64,000 bases of DNA, taken from positions 310,001 to 374,000 of the forward strand of contig DAOUGQ010000018.1 in assembly GCA_034429195.1 (NCBI GenBank), written 5' to 3'. Each line of letters starts with the position of its first letter. Position 1 is the first letter of the stretch. Source of the stretch: UBA4782 sp034429195 (GTDB lineage: Bacteria > Chloroflexota > Anaerolineae > Anaerolineales > Anaerolineaceae). The notes under the pieces are model-generated. The model was not told where the DNA came from. It made no database searches and saw only the letters and a list, made by a program, of their open reading frames with translations. Both the position numbers and the translations under genes were made by a program. Below are positions 8,533 to 17,859 of this stretch, in pieces.

Positions 8533-10121
8533 CGAAACAAGAAAGAAAGTGGATTTGGGTCACAGCGACAATTGTCATGGCGATTACCACTGTCCCGTAC
8601 ATCCTGGCATTGTCGATGGAGGGGGATGGCTGGAAATTCACGGGATTCTTATTCGGTGTTGAAGACGGAAATTCTTATATTGCAAAAATGCTCAGCGGAG
8701 CATATGGAAGATGGTTATTCAAAACACCTTACACCACTTTTCCTCAAAAGGGTGAATTAGCTTTTTTGATATACCTGCTTTTAGGAAAATTGACTTCCCA
8801 ATCAGGGCAGCACGCACAATTGGTTGCTTTATTTCATTTATTCCGGTTTATATCTGGTTGCCTGGCAATTGTTGCTACCTATGATTTCATCTCAATTTTT
8901 ATCAAGAAGATCTGGGTACGAAGGATAGGGGCACTTTTCGCCAATGTTGGGGGAGGTTTTGGTTTTCTTTACTTGCTTGGGCTTAATAATCTATGGGGAA
9001 GCAGATTACCGCTCGAGTTTTATTCACCAGAGACCTTTGGTTTTTTAAACCTGTATGGGTTACCACATCTTGCATTAGGAAGAGCATGTTTATTATGGAG
9101 TCTAAGTGCGTTCTTCAATGGTTCCCATCCTATACGAAAAATAAAATTTTCAGGGATCTATCTGGTAATCCTTACTCTTGTTCAACCTATAACGGCTGTA
9201 TTGGAATTTGGATTGCTATTTTTGGCAGTTGCAGGGAATGTTTTCCATTACTGGCTGGTGAATCGAAAAGATAATTCATTACTTTTGCAGATTATTAAAG
9301 AAAATGCGAAAAGACTGATATGGATTGTTGGTATTGCACTACCTATCTTGGTTTATATTTTCGTTTCTTATAAGCTGGATCCTTTCATGCAGAGATGGGA
9401 ACAACAAAATATAATCACTTCGCCACCTATGAGTGATTATTTGCTTGCATGGGGATGGGTTATTCCATTTGTTATAGTTGCAATTATTAAAATGAAGAAA
9501 CAAGAAATGCCTTTTCAATATTTTCTTCTTGCATGGTTGCTGGTGATTTTTTTGTTGGTTTATTTCCCTATAAATATTCAAAGAAGGCTGGCTGAGGGTG
9601 TATGGGTGGTATTTATAATGTTTGTTTTACTGGTTATGGAAAACCAGAAAAATGGGAACGTGATACTTGCAATCCTTTTATTTGTCTTTTCTTTGCCAGC
9701 CATATCTATTCTGGCTGGTGGGATCAATAGCGCTTTACATCCTCAATCTCCCATTTTTCGATCTTCTCAAGAGGTTGACATATTTGAAAGAATAGCTCAA
9801 GAAGCTGATGCTGGTGATGTTGTTCTGGCTTCATATTCTGTCTCTAATGCATTGCCAGCATGGGCACCTGTACGCGTTCTTTCAGGGCATGGACCTGAAA
9901 GTATTGATGCTGTTTCTATTAATCATGAAGTAAAGAACTTTTTTAGCAATTCTTATTCACAAGCAGAGCAAATCCAATTCATCCAGAAGTATCAGATTTC
10001 GTATATTATCCTTGGTCCAGAAGAACGCTCCTTAGGAAATTGGGAGCCTGCTACATGTCATTTTCTGCAGCTTTTTTATAACTCAAAGGATTACGAAATT
10101 TATGGGGTGATCAAACCATGA
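8529..10121 (+). CDS. Polytopic membrane protein, unit A' (paralogue of 4869-6398)
   Basis: 530 residues, the same topology as the protein encoded at 4869-6398, and clearly its paralogue: VEDGNSYIAKM after the first membrane segment, MQRWEQQNIITSPP matching MLSQWNNQNITAAPP, PINIQRRLAEG matching PFNLQRRFLVG, and YIILGPEERSLGN near the end. The acidic pair ED in the first loop fits a GT-C active-site loop better than the ID of the first copy. The start ATG overlaps the stop of the preceding YfhO-like gene (ATGA), and its own stop overlaps the next gene in the same way. The function is inferred to be glycan transfer or supply of lipid-linked sugars. Confidence 0.7.
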   Translation: MTKQERKWIWVTATIVMAITTVPYILALSMEGDGWKFTGFLFGVEDGNSYIAKMLSGAYGRWLFKTPYTTFPQKGELAFLIYLLLGKLTSQSGQHAQLVALFHLFRFISGCLAIVATYDFISIFIKKIWVRRIGALFANVGGGFGFLYLLGLNNLWGSRLPLEFYSPETFGFLNLYGLPHLALGRACLLWSLSAFFNGSHPIRKIKFSGIYLVILTLVQPITAVLEFGLLFLAVAGNVFHYWLVNRKDNSLLLQIIKENAKRLIWIVGIALPILVYIFVSYKLDPFMQRWEQQNIITSPPMSDYLLAWGWVIPFVIVAIIKMKKQEMPFQYFLLAWLLVIFLLVYFPINIQRRLAEGVWVVFIMFVLLVMENQKNGNVILAILLFVFSLPAISILAGGINSALHPQSPIFRSSQEVDIFERIAQEADAGDVVLASYSVSNALPAWAPVRVLSGHGPESIDAVSINHEVKNFFSNSYSQAEQIQFIQKYQISYIILGPEERSLGNWEPATCHFLQLFYNSKDYEIYGVIKP

Positions 10122-12487
10122 AGCAAATCTTGCGATTGCCAATCTGGGTATTTTTTATTTCGATCATTTTACCTATTGTTTTTTGGGCAATTCCAATTTT
10201 TACTGGACAGTCTTTATATTGGGGAGCGCCAATTTTGCAATTCATCCCTTGGAGGATTGAGGCGCTAGAGCAGTTAACAAATGGTCTCTTCCCATTGTGG
10301 AACAGCAGCAATGGATTGGGAAGCCCACTAATGGCAAATTATCAGACTGCACTATTTTATCCTCCAGGATGGGTAATCAATATCTTCGGTTTGTTGAGTG
10401 GTTCGAGCGGTGTTGCATGGGGATTTACATTCATGTTGGCTGTGCACGGAGCATGGTCAAGCCTGGGGATGGCTTTTCTTGTAAAAAGATATACCAGCAA
10501 TTCATTATCCATGGTAGTGGCGGGAATTTCTTACAGCCTGGGAAGCTATTTTATTGCACGGGCTGGATTCTTTCCGATGATATGGGTTGGTGCCTGGTTC
10601 CCCTGGATGATGATCAGCATTGCTAACGATATCGAAAAAGATAGGCAAATCTGGAGAATGAAGCATTTTCCTATTGCCAGTGTATTGGTCATCTCATCTG
10701 CTCTACTTGGCGGTCATGCTCAATTATGCTGGTATATGCTTCTTTTTTCTTTCTTTTGGATGTTGTTGACAGAAAACAATGATGGAAAAAAACCAGCATT
10801 ACTACGAAAAACACTTTCGTATTGTTGTTATGTCGGAATTGCTGTAATGATTTGTGCTGTGCAATTGATCCCTACGGCAGAATTGCTCCTTAATTCACAA
10901 CGAGCTGGTTCGGTAGCCTATGAAAGCGGTTTAGCATATTCCTTTTGGCCTTGGAGATTGATCACATATTTTGCGCCTGATTTCTTTGGAAACCCCGGTT
11001 ATGGTGATTGGAATGGTTATGGTAGCTTCTGGGAAGATGCGATTTATATTGGTGTCATACCCATTTTCATGGCGATAGATACAGTAAAACTATTACTTAT
11101 GAAGAAAGATAAGGGGATTAAGGATTTTAGAAGGATTGTCAGATTTTTATGGGTGATGATAATCATTTCTATCGTTTTTGCTTTGGGTAAAAACACTCCC
11201 TTTTTTCCATTTTTATATCGGTACATACCAACATTTGACATGTTCAATGCGCCAGCAAGATATATGTTGTGGGCGCATATGAGCTTATGTTTACTCGCTG
11301 CAATCGGAATTTCACAATGGAAAACTCCCTCAGGAAAGGGGCTATACTGGCTCCGATTAGGAACTGCCGGTGGGTTCTCAATATTGATCACTACTTTCAT
11401 CATCGGTCATTATTTCCCAAATATTCGGGATAGTTTTGTCAGAGCTTCGACCACATTTGGCGTGCTAGTAATCATTTTTGGAGTTTTTTCACTAACTCAT
11501 GATGTTTTCTGGAAATGGAATAAGAAGAATATTTGGATAGGGATGGTTGTTGCAGTGACTTTTATTGATCTGTTCCTGGCAAATCGACTATTAAACCCAA
11601 CGATCGACGCTGGCAGCTATTCGAATTTTGAAAACAGCAACAAAAGCCATAGGGGAAGGGTGTATCTGGAACCTAAATCCGAATATTCACTAAAATTCAC
11701 CCGATACATGCGTTTCAATGATTATCGCCCTATTGACAAAACTGAAAATATATTTACCAGTGGTCTACCCAATACGAATCTTTTTCAGAATATTGATTAC
11801 GTAACTAATTTTGACCCTATGTTATCAAGAAATTTTGCACAGTTGATGGATCTTTTACCTGTTATGGACACCCAAGAACGTGAAAACTGGTTAAGGTTAA
11901 TGGATGTAACTCTTGTTATCAATTCTGACTTGCAAAATGACAAAGGGGTGTCACAAACAAATCTTAATGGCTCAAAACGAATCTGGTGGTTTCCATGTGC
12001 AAACAATGTGAAAAATAATGATGCGGCTCTGAAAGCTTCGAGAAGTTTGTTGAAACATTGGGTAGAGGGTTCTGATCTAGTAAGAATTGTAATTGAGGGT
12101 GAAAATATTAACTTACCTATTGAAGAGGAATGTATCCAGAGCCAGCTTTCTTATTCTATTATTGAAGAAAATCCTCTGTCGATGACGCTTAAAGTCAGCA
12201 TATCAAAAGATGGTTGGCTAATGATCGGGAATAGCTGGTATCCAGGCTGGAAAGCAACCATCGATGGAGAAAAAACAGAAATTTACCGTGGATTTAGTCT
12301 ATTCCAGGTAATCAGATTACCTGCGGGAAATCATAATGTCGAATTACAATATAAACCTTTGAGTGTTTTGATTGGATTGATTATCAGTATTGCTGGACTG
12401 GCTTTTTTGATAGCTATAGGAGTTTTCAGCCGAAAGAAACATATTCCTGTTGATAAAATTGCTATTGATACACGCGACCTAACTTAA
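10118..12487 (+). CDS. YfhO-like membrane protein, unit B' (paralogue of 6391-8532)
   Basis: 789 residues. The N-terminal part has YWGAPILQFIPWRIEAL and GLFPLWNSSNGLGSPLMAN, then about twelve membrane segments. The extracytoplasmic C-terminal domain carries NSWYPGWKATIDGEKTEIYR and IRLPAGNHNVELQYKP, the YfhO-family hallmark shared with the copy at 6391. It is 76 residues longer than that copy, mainly in the soluble domain. It ends the four-gene run. Its TAA overlaps the stop codon of the converging mog gene (12484-12487), leaving no room for a terminator between them. Confidence 0.78.
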   Translation: MKQILRLPIWVFFISIILPIVFWAIPIFTGQSLYWGAPILQFIPWRIEALEQLTNGLFPLWNSSNGLGSPLMANYQTALFYPPGWVINIFGLLSGSSGVAWGFTFMLAVHGAWSSLGMAFLVKRYTSNSLSMVVAGISYSLGSYFIARAGFFPMIWVGAWFPWMMISIANDIEKDRQIWRMKHFPIASVLVISSALLGGHAQLCWYMLLFSFFWMLLTENNDGKKPALLRKTLSYCCYVGIAVMICAVQLIPTAELLLNSQRAGSVAYESGLAYSFWPWRLITYFAPDFFGNPGYGDWNGYGSFWEDAIYIGVIPIFMAIDTVKLLLMKKDKGIKDFRRIVRFLWVMIIISIVFALGKNTPFFPFLYRYIPTFDMFNAPARYMLWAHMSLCLLAAIGISQWKTPSGKGLYWLRLGTAGGFSILITTFIIGHYFPNIRDSFVRASTTFGVLVIIFGVFSLTHDVFWKWNKKNIWIGMVVAVTFIDLFLANRLLNPTIDAGSYSNFENSNKSHRGRVYLEPKSEYSLKFTRYMRFNDYRPIDKTENIFTSGLPNTNLFQNIDYVTNFDPMLSRNFAQLMDLLPVMDTQERENWLRLMDVTLVINSDLQNDKGVSQTNLNGSKRIWWFPCANNVKNNDAALKASRSLLKHWVEGSDLVRIVIEGENINLPIEEECIQSQLSYSIIEENPLSMTLKVSISKDGWLMIGNSWYPGWKATIDGEKTEIYRGFSLFQVIRLPAGNHNVELQYKPLSVLIGLIISIAGLAFLIAIGVFSRKKHIPVDKIAIDTRDLT

Positions 12488-12987
12488 CCAGGCTTTTTAT
12501 GTCCCAATTCGGCATCGGCGCTGTCTTGCATGAGTTCCACTGCATGGGGCAGAACAGGTAAAATAAATTCCAGGCTTTCGCAAGCACCACGGGGGCTACC
12601 AGGAAGATTTATGATCAAGGTTTGTTTTCTGATCCCTGAAACTGCCCGTGATAACATCGCGTGAGGTGTCACTTTCAGGCTGTTCATCCGAATCGCTTCG
12701 CTTATCCCGGGTGCTGATTTTTCGATTATTGATAAAGTTGCCTCTGGAGTCACATCTCTAGTAGAAAATCCAGTTCCTCCACTGGTCAATACCACATCTG
12801 CAAGATGTTCATCTGCCCATTGAGACAAAACCTGAGCGATCTGGTCTCTTTCGTCTGGAATAATTTTTATATAGTTGACGGAGTGACCTTTTTCAACAAG
12901 ATAGGCTTGCAGAGCAGGACCAGTTAGGTCTTCCCGTATTCCTTTTGAAGAACGATCAGATATGATTAATATGCCAAAGCGTATCAT
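12484..12987 (-). CDS. MogA/MoaB family molybdenum cofactor biosynthesis protein
   Basis: 167 residues. The MoCF-binding fold is shown by ILIISDRSSKG at the N-terminus, VVLTSGGTGFSTRDVTPEA (the GGTG motif and catalytic acidic residues) and IINLPGSPRGACESLEFI (the PGSP loop). These proteins adenylylate molybdopterin before metal insertion (MogA type) or are closely related MoaB forms. The length fits the single-domain enzymes. It is translationally coupled (4-base overlap) to the acetyltransferase gene upstream. Molybdenum cofactor is needed in quantity by the three molybdenum hydroxylases encoded 13-33 kb away in this window, though this gene is not part of that cluster. Confidence 0.92.
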   Translation of the reverse strand: MIRFGILIISDRSSKGIREDLTGPALQAYLVEKGHSVNYIKIIPDERDQIAQVLSQWADEHLADVVLTSGGTGFSTRDVTPEATLSIIEKSAPGISEAIRMNSLKVTPHAMLSRAVSGIRKQTLIINLPGSPRGACESLEFILPVLPHAVELMQDSADAELGHKKPG

Positions 12988-13415
12988 TGTAAATCTTTCC
13001 CATAAGTGACAACTTTCATTTTCGAAAACCCCCGTTTTTCGTAAAAATCAATTGCTTTTTGATTGTTTTCGATTACTAATATGTAAGTACGGATACAGCC
13101 TTTTGCTATTAGTCTTTTTTCCAGCTCTTGTACCAATGCTGAAGCGATCCCCTGTTTCTGGAAGGGTTCTGCCACGGCCAGATGATACATGATACCTCTG
13201 CGACCATCAAAACCACCTAAAACAGTTCCTATGATTTGGCCGTTACTTTCGGCGATCAAAAACAGATCGGGATCGCGCTTGATCTTCTTTTCGATTTCTT
13301 CTGGCTCATCAGATTTTGCGAAATGAATCCCTTCTCCTAAATGAGTCCAGAGAAAACGAACAGCATCATAATCTTGTGGGAATACGAATTCTCGAATTAT
13401 ATACTGGTTATCCAT
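12984..13415 (-). CDS. GNAT family N-acetyltransferase
   Basis: About 143 residues. The GNAT core is visible: GTVLGGFDGRRGIMYHLAV (strands 3-4), then PFQKQGIASALVQELEKRL, the acetyl-CoA pyrophosphate loop (Q-x-x-G-x-A type), and NNQKAIDFYEKRGF at the end, as in RimI-like enzymes. The substrate is unknown. I start at the ATG at 13415; an upstream in-frame start at 13463 would run through the tRNA-Arg gene and is rejected. The stop overlaps the start of the mog gene by 4 bases. Confidence 0.87.
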   Translation of the reverse strand: MDNQYIIREFVFPQDYDAVRFLWTHLGEGIHFAKSDEPEEIEKKIKRDPDLFLIAESNGQIIGTVLGGFDGRRGIMYHLAVAEPFQKQGIASALVQELEKRLIAKGCIRTYILVIENNQKAIDFYEKRGFSKMKVVTYGKDLQ

Positions 13416-13432
13416 GATTATTTTGGGTTTAG

Positions 13433-13505
13433 CGCCCCAGGAGCGACTCGAACGCTCAACCATCGGATTAGAAGTCCGGTGCTCTGTCCATTGAGCTACT
13501 GGGGC
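13433..13505 (-). tRNA. tRNA-Arg (anticodon TCT)
   Basis: The minus strand folds as a full cloverleaf of 73 bases: acceptor arms GCCCCAG/CTGGGGC (7 pairs), D arm GCTC/GAGC, anticodon stem CCGGA/TCCGA with loop CTTCTAA (anticodon TCT; the outermost pair is a C-A mismatch), T arm GAGCG/CGCTC with loop TTCGAGT, and discriminator G. CCA is not encoded. It reads AGA (and probably AGG) codons. It lies between the winged-helix gene (stop 8 bases upstream) and the GNAT gene, all on one strand. Confidence 0.96.
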
Positions 13506-13512
13506 AGATATA

Positions 13513-13944
13513 TCAATGAGAAGGTCGAATTCCTCGATAGATCTTCGGACCAGCCAATGTACGAAGAATTATATCCGGAGATCGATTGATTCTTTGACCA
13601 ATTTCAATGGCTGTCATTGGCCGATTGCCATTAGTTAGTAATACTTTAAACGCAGCATCAACTATCGTATTATGCTCGCTTATAAAGTCAGGTTGTTTTG
13701 AACAGTGATTAATCAGCGTGTTCAAAATGCCATCAATCTGTTTTACTTCTCCAGTTCTAGGATCGATCCAATCGATTTGAAGATTTTCATCAAACCCCTC
13801 AAAAGCAGATTGATGCTCAGGGCATAGGTAGTTTTGTAGAAAAACCTTCCAGTTATTGTCATTTTCTCGCCACCAATTGTAATCAATTCGGAAAGGGGTA
13901 TTTTGCGTAGGTTTTACCATGCTAAAATGCCCGGTTTCACTCAT
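13513..13944 (-). CDS. Uncharacterised protein with C-terminal HARE-HTH-like winged helix
   Basis: About 143 residues, no family recognised with certainty. The N-terminal half is polar and aromatic (YNWWRENDNNWKVF). The C-terminal half, AAFKVLLTNGNRPMTAIEIG followed by QRINRSPDIILRTLAG, resembles a HARE-HTH or other winged helix of the kind found in chromatin and RNA-polymerase-associated proteins. AGGAGG ends five bases before the second of two adjacent ATGs, so I use 13944. The start region overlaps the stop of the 533-residue gene upstream, so the two are coupled. The tRNA-Arg gene follows 7 bases after the stop. Confidence 0.6.
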   Translation of the reverse strand: MSETGHFSMVKPTQNTPFRIDYNWWRENDNNWKVFLQNYLCPEHQSAFEGFDENLQIDWIDPRTGEVKQIDGILNTLINHCSKQPDFISEHNTIVDAAFKVLLTNGNRPMTAIEIGQRINRSPDIILRTLAGPKIYRGIRPSH

Positions 13945-15538
13945 CATTTCCTCCTATTGTTGCTGATTCATCGATGCGAAAATAGAGATCACCTAGATGT
14001 TTTGCCCAGGGCTTTTCCAGAAGAATTGAGAGCATTAATGCTGGAGGACAACGGCGGACGGTGTTTAACGCCGCATATAGTTCTTCAGCATGTACATTAC
14101 CCTGTGGACTGAGTTTAATCATGTTGTTCATAATCTGGTGAATTGTTTTTTCAAGAGCAGGTTTACCACCTCTTGATTGTTGCCATACTTTATCTAACGT
14201 TTCAGGATCAGGAACAGCAATTGCCATACGCTCATCAATGATGGTAGAAATATTCTGTTTCAATAAAGCAAATACTACTCCACCATCTGCGCCTACCAGG
14301 GTAGTGTGGATATATTCTTTTGTTGGTCGTTTCTTTTGAGCGGTAATAATAACTTCACCAGGTTTATTTCCTTTTTTGATCTGGATCAGGCTCCCAGGAA
14401 TAATTTCATTCTCTTCATACCATTTCGAAAGCCCATAAATATAGTGTTGTGCCCTGACTACCCAGCCAGCGAATGCTTTTCCAGTATTGCCATCAACAAA
14501 GGTAAATAGTACCCGTGGAGATTCATACGCACTTGGTATCAAATTGGCAATGTTTGCTGCCAATGGTAGCGTTCCAGAGCGCCAATGTGGATAAAGGATA
14601 GTAATAATCGCTTCATCAGTTTTCGCAGATGAGTCTTTTTCAGGAAGAGGTTCAAGTTCATCTACGATGTTTTGCGAAAATTGTTTAAGATAAGGTATTG
14701 CTGATGAATAGTCATATTCAAAAGCGCCGTATTTCAATTGTGAAGGTTGGTTCAGTACAGCTTCTGGTTCAAGGCGATGTAAAAACCATAATACTTCACC
14801 TGTTGGGCCAACTTCATCAAAACGTTCGTCTTCCTGTAAGGCATAATTCAGTGAAAATTCGGTTAATTTTATATTGGTATCAGTTGGGAGTTCAATAGAT
14901 TGAAGGATAGTGGATGTGGATAATGGGCCACCACCTTTTTCATCCAATAAAGCTTCTGCAAGATTGAGATATCCAATATTCACATCAACTAGCAGTGATC
15001 GAGGGAACCATCGCCCAGCGATTTGAACTAACTCGTCATTATCCTTCAATTTACTTTCTAGTTTTTGTGAAAGAATGTTTCGATATTTACCTAATACAAA
15101 GCCAGGATCCAAATTTTCATCCGGTCCCGCAATTGGAAGTGGCTGGTTAAGAATATGATCTTCGCATTGACTGGCAAAGGATTTAATACTTTCGTCATCG
15201 AATTTGACTTCTATCACTTTAAATGGAGCAATATCTGGGTTTACTCCATCTCGGATGTTAACGATTTGTCCAGATTTCCATTCCATTGCTGGAAAAACAA
15301 GCCTGGTTCCCACTGAGTAGGTTTCTTTAGGTAGATACAAAGAGCCACGTCTAGCCTGTGTATTCTTCATATTCTCAATTTCATCTTTAATCCTTTTGGA
15401 AACCAAAGATGAAATCAATTCTAATGACGTCTGTGGAGTTTCATTTTCCAACAAACAATTATATAAAAATTCAATATCTTGATCTGTAACTTGGAAATCG
15501 TTCCAATAGGTTTTGGATAGGCTGATATTAATACTCAT
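13937..15538 (-). CDS. Uncharacterised multi-winged-helix protein
   Basis: 533 residues without a recognisable named family. I see an N-terminal helical region, then a small beta domain with GTRLVFPAMEWKSGQIVNI (about 83-101). A winged-helix-like segment follows (LAEALLDEKGGGPLSTSTIL, about 190-210). The middle beta-rich domain holds FTFVDGNTGKAFAGWVVR and LIQIKKGNKPGEVIITAQK, and another helical segment closes the protein. No catalytic motif was found. It is coupled by overlap to the smaller HARE-HTH-like gene, suggesting the two form one complex. A DNA- or RNA-polymerase-associated role is possible but inferred only from fold impressions. Confidence 0.6.
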   Translation of the reverse strand: MSINISLSKTYWNDFQVTDQDIEFLYNCLLENETPQTSLELISSLVSKRIKDEIENMKNTQARRGSLYLPKETYSVGTRLVFPAMEWKSGQIVNIRDGVNPDIAPFKVIEVKFDDESIKSFASQCEDHILNQPLPIAGPDENLDPGFVLGKYRNILSQKLESKLKDNDELVQIAGRWFPRSLLVDVNIGYLNLAEALLDEKGGGPLSTSTILQSIELPTDTNIKLTEFSLNYALQEDERFDEVGPTGEVLWFLHRLEPEAVLNQPSQLKYGAFEYDYSSAIPYLKQFSQNIVDELEPLPEKDSSAKTDEAIITILYPHWRSGTLPLAANIANLIPSAYESPRVLFTFVDGNTGKAFAGWVVRAQHYIYGLSKWYEENEIIPGSLIQIKKGNKPGEVIITAQKKRPTKEYIHTTLVGADGGVVFALLKQNISTIIDERMAIAVPDPETLDKVWQQSRGGKPALEKTIHQIMNNMIKLSPQGNVHAEELYAALNTVRRCPPALMLSILLEKPWAKHLGDLYFRIDESATIGGNDE

Positions 15539-15583
15539 CCATCTTACTCACAGCAATAGTTTTTTTAGCCTAATAATTATACC

Positions 15584-16972
15584 TTACTTTGGAGGAAAGG
15601 TTTGGTTTATCCATTGTAGTGGGTCAACTGGGATACCGTTGATCCAGACCTCCCAATGCAAGTGTGGACCAACAGAACGACCTGTACTACCGATAATACC
15701 TATCGTATCACCCGCCTGAACAGTTTGACCAGGAGAAACAAATGTCTCTGACATGTGCGCATAACCAGTATAAACTCCCCAGCCATGATCAATAAGGGTG
15801 AACAACCCTTTAATGGGTAGTTCGTCAGAAAAGATAACCACGCCGGGTGCAGCTGCGTATATATTTAGATTATTCGCCGCGCAAACGGTGAAATCTACCC
15901 CTGTGTGGTAATAATTATAAGCTCCGCTGTTATATGTACGTCGTAAACCGAAACCAGAACCAAGACAGGGTTCATCGACTGGGTAGGAAAAGGTATTATC
16001 CCAATATTTCACATCAGTATTCTTGACCAGTTTTGAAAGGATTGCATTTTCCTTCTCTATTGTTTCTTGCTCAATTGTAGAGGAATCTACGCCTGTTACT
16101 GTTTCGGATGGATAATTACCACTCTCTACTAGAGCTGATTGCTCCATTTCATAAATTAAAGAATCTCCATCATAAACCTTAATACTGATAGGAATCAAAC
16201 CAGGTTCCTGCAGCGCAAGTGTTCCCGCAAAAGCAATCATCTTTCCATCGTCATATTCATGAAAAGTAAGTGGGAGAGAATTAAATTCTGCAGTAATGCT
16301 TGTATCTTCTGCATTCTGAATGGAAAGAGTAATGGTTTTTCCCTGAACAACAGGCAATGGGTCAATGGATACTTGTGGTGTATCCGAAGCGATTAGCCTG
16401 TCATCAATTGAACTCCCTGAGTAATAAAGCATATCACCAGATATGATGTGTTTTTCGCCTTCATATGAACTATTTAACCGGATGTTCCAGGGATTGACCG
16501 CTGTCATTAATGCCACTTCCTCTATGCTTTGTGCAGAAGAAAGCATACCTAATGATGTTCTAACGTTTGCTTCATCGGGCTCTATTAAAAAAATTTCTGT
16601 TCCAATAAATAATTCTGATGGAGAGGTTATGCGGCTCAGCCTACTTAAAGTAGGAATATCAGCTTGTGATGAAATTACGAGATTTCGGAAAGTTTGCCCT
16701 GGTTGGATAAGAATACTGGTGATCATCCCATTAATCCCATCATAACCAGGAATCTTGATTTCATCACCAATGTTCAAGTTATTCGGGTCGATTGAAGCAT
16801 TTGCGTCGATCAGTGTTTGCAAGTCAATTCCAAATCGAATGGCTATTGAGTAGAGCGTATCACCGGATTGAATAACGTAGGTAGGTAATACAGGTTCTGA
16901 CTGTGCATGTACAGGATCAGGTATGCTTGTCAGCAGGAGAATGATCAGAAATAGAGAAAGCCTAGTTTTCAT
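15584..16972 (-). CDS. Secreted LysM and M23 family peptidoglycan endopeptidase
   Basis: About 462 residues. A signal peptide (MKTRLSLFLIILLLTSIP, cleavage near VHAQ) is followed by a LysM repeat (YVIQSGDTLYSIAIRFGI) and a more diverged LysM-like repeat starting IQPGQTF, a middle beta-rich region, and a C-terminal M23 domain. Zinc ligands are visible in YHTGVDF (H and D) and HLHWEVW (HxH). M23 enzymes cut peptide cross-bridges or act as scaffolds (EnvC/NlpD type). I choose the ATG at 16972 because it gives a clean signal peptide; an in-frame GTG at 16990 would add six residues. It overlaps the end of the DUF192 gene and is probably cotranscribed with it. Confidence 0.9.
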   Translation of the reverse strand: MKTRLSLFLIILLLTSIPDPVHAQSEPVLPTYVIQSGDTLYSIAIRFGIDLQTLIDANASIDPNNLNIGDEIKIPGYDGINGMITSILIQPGQTFRNLVISSQADIPTLSRLSRITSPSELFIGTEIFLIEPDEANVRTSLGMLSSAQSIEEVALMTAVNPWNIRLNSSYEGEKHIISGDMLYYSGSSIDDRLIASDTPQVSIDPLPVVQGKTITLSIQNAEDTSITAEFNSLPLTFHEYDDGKMIAFAGTLALQEPGLIPISIKVYDGDSLIYEMEQSALVESGNYPSETVTGVDSSTIEQETIEKENAILSKLVKNTDVKYWDNTFSYPVDEPCLGSGFGLRRTYNSGAYNYYHTGVDFTVCAANNLNIYAAAPGVVIFSDELPIKGLFTLIDHGWGVYTGYAHMSETFVSPGQTVQAGDTIGIIGSTGRSVGPHLHWEVWINGIPVDPLQWINQTFPPK

Positions 16973-17333
16973 TGAAAATGATTCTATCACCGACCTGAAA
17001 ATAATTCAGAACTTCAGGATGAACTTCAATGACATAGCGAGCTGGTTTTTCTGAAGAATATATCAATTTCCAGGGTTTCGCAAAAACCTTTGAAACAATG
17101 ACATGATCTGAGTTCACCCATAAGACGCCAATAGGAAATTTCATAAACAACATGTGAATTGTTGTATTTATTTTTGTGTCTCTAAATTCATCAAAGACCA
17201 ATCCCTCTGATGGAATTATCTCTTTTTGAAACATCAACCCCTTGAATTTTTGAAAAAATGTATTACATAATTTAAGGTTTATGCTATTGGAGTGCGGTGT
17301 TGTGGCATTAATTAGCGTTAAAATCTTTCTCAT
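16962..17333 (-). CDS. DUF192 family protein
   Basis: 123 residues. The family signature is present: F-x-KFKGLMFQKEI, then INTTIHMLFMKFPIGVLWVN and KPARYVIEVHPEVLNYFQVGDRI, corresponding to the GLMfR, FwMkNt.iPLDviF and alElpaG-like blocks of DUF192, a small beta-barrel family of unknown function, often exported. No signal peptide is seen here. It lies 19 bases after the lone receiver gene and overlaps the LysM/M23 gene, so the three may form one unit. Confidence 0.8.
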   Translation of the reverse strand: MRKILTLINATTPHSNSINLKLCNTFFQKFKGLMFQKEIIPSEGLVFDEFRDTKINTTIHMLFMKFPIGVLWVNSDHVIVSKVFAKPWKLIYSSEKPARYVIEVHPEVLNYFQVGDRIIFNEN

Positions 17334-17352
17334 TTTCCACCCATTTGGTGCA

Positions 17353-17748
17353 TTAGAAATTAGCTTTATTGAGAATTACTCTTTCAATACTACTAATCAA
17401 ATCTTGTTGGCTAAAAGGTTTACAAATATAATCATCAACTTTGGCAATATGCAATCCCATTACACGATCAATAGCCTGAGATTTGGCAGTGATAATTATT
17501 ACTGGAATCTTGTTGGTATTATTATTTGTTTTTATTTTGTTGTAAACATCCCAACCATCAAGATCAGGCATCATTAAGTCGAGAAGAATCAAATCGGGTT
17601 TTTCTTTCTCAACAAGGAAAAGACCTTCATAACCACCATTTGCACCAATCACTTCAAAGTTTTTCTTACTGAGAATCACCGAAACCAATTCGATCATCTC
17701 GGGATCGTCTTCAATGTATAGTATTTTGATGGAATTGCCATTTGCCAT
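17353..17748 (-). CDS. Single-domain response regulator (receiver only)
   Basis: 131 residues, CheY-like. The acidic pocket EDD is near residues 13-15, the phosphorylation site is D57 in LILLDLMMPD, the conserved Thr is in IIITAKSQ and the Lys in DDYICKPFS near residue 110. There is no output domain, so it must act through protein contacts. The start has a strong ribosome site (GAGGTGA, 5 bases before ATG). A TATAAT lies at 17767-17772 on this strand. No histidine kinase is encoded in the window. Confidence 0.93.
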   Translation of the reverse strand: MANGNSIKILYIEDDPEMIELVSVILSKKNFEVIGANGGYEGLFLVEKEKPDLILLDLMMPDLDGWDVYNKIKTNNNTNKIPVIIITAKSQAIDRVMGLHIAKVDDYICKPFSQQDLISSIERVILNKANF

Positions 17749-17859
17749 TATTTCACCTCAAAAGTATTATACAAGAATTGCGCAAATGGATAGTTTCCTG
17801 TCAACCTGAGTTTAGAATTTTCTGTCTGAGGTGGGAAAATGGATGAAATTTGTGGCAAA

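Noticed and set aside
13416..13463. N-terminal extension of the GNAT gene
   Set aside because: It would be translated through the 3' part of the tRNA-Arg gene and has no family similarity; the ATG at 13415 is a better start.
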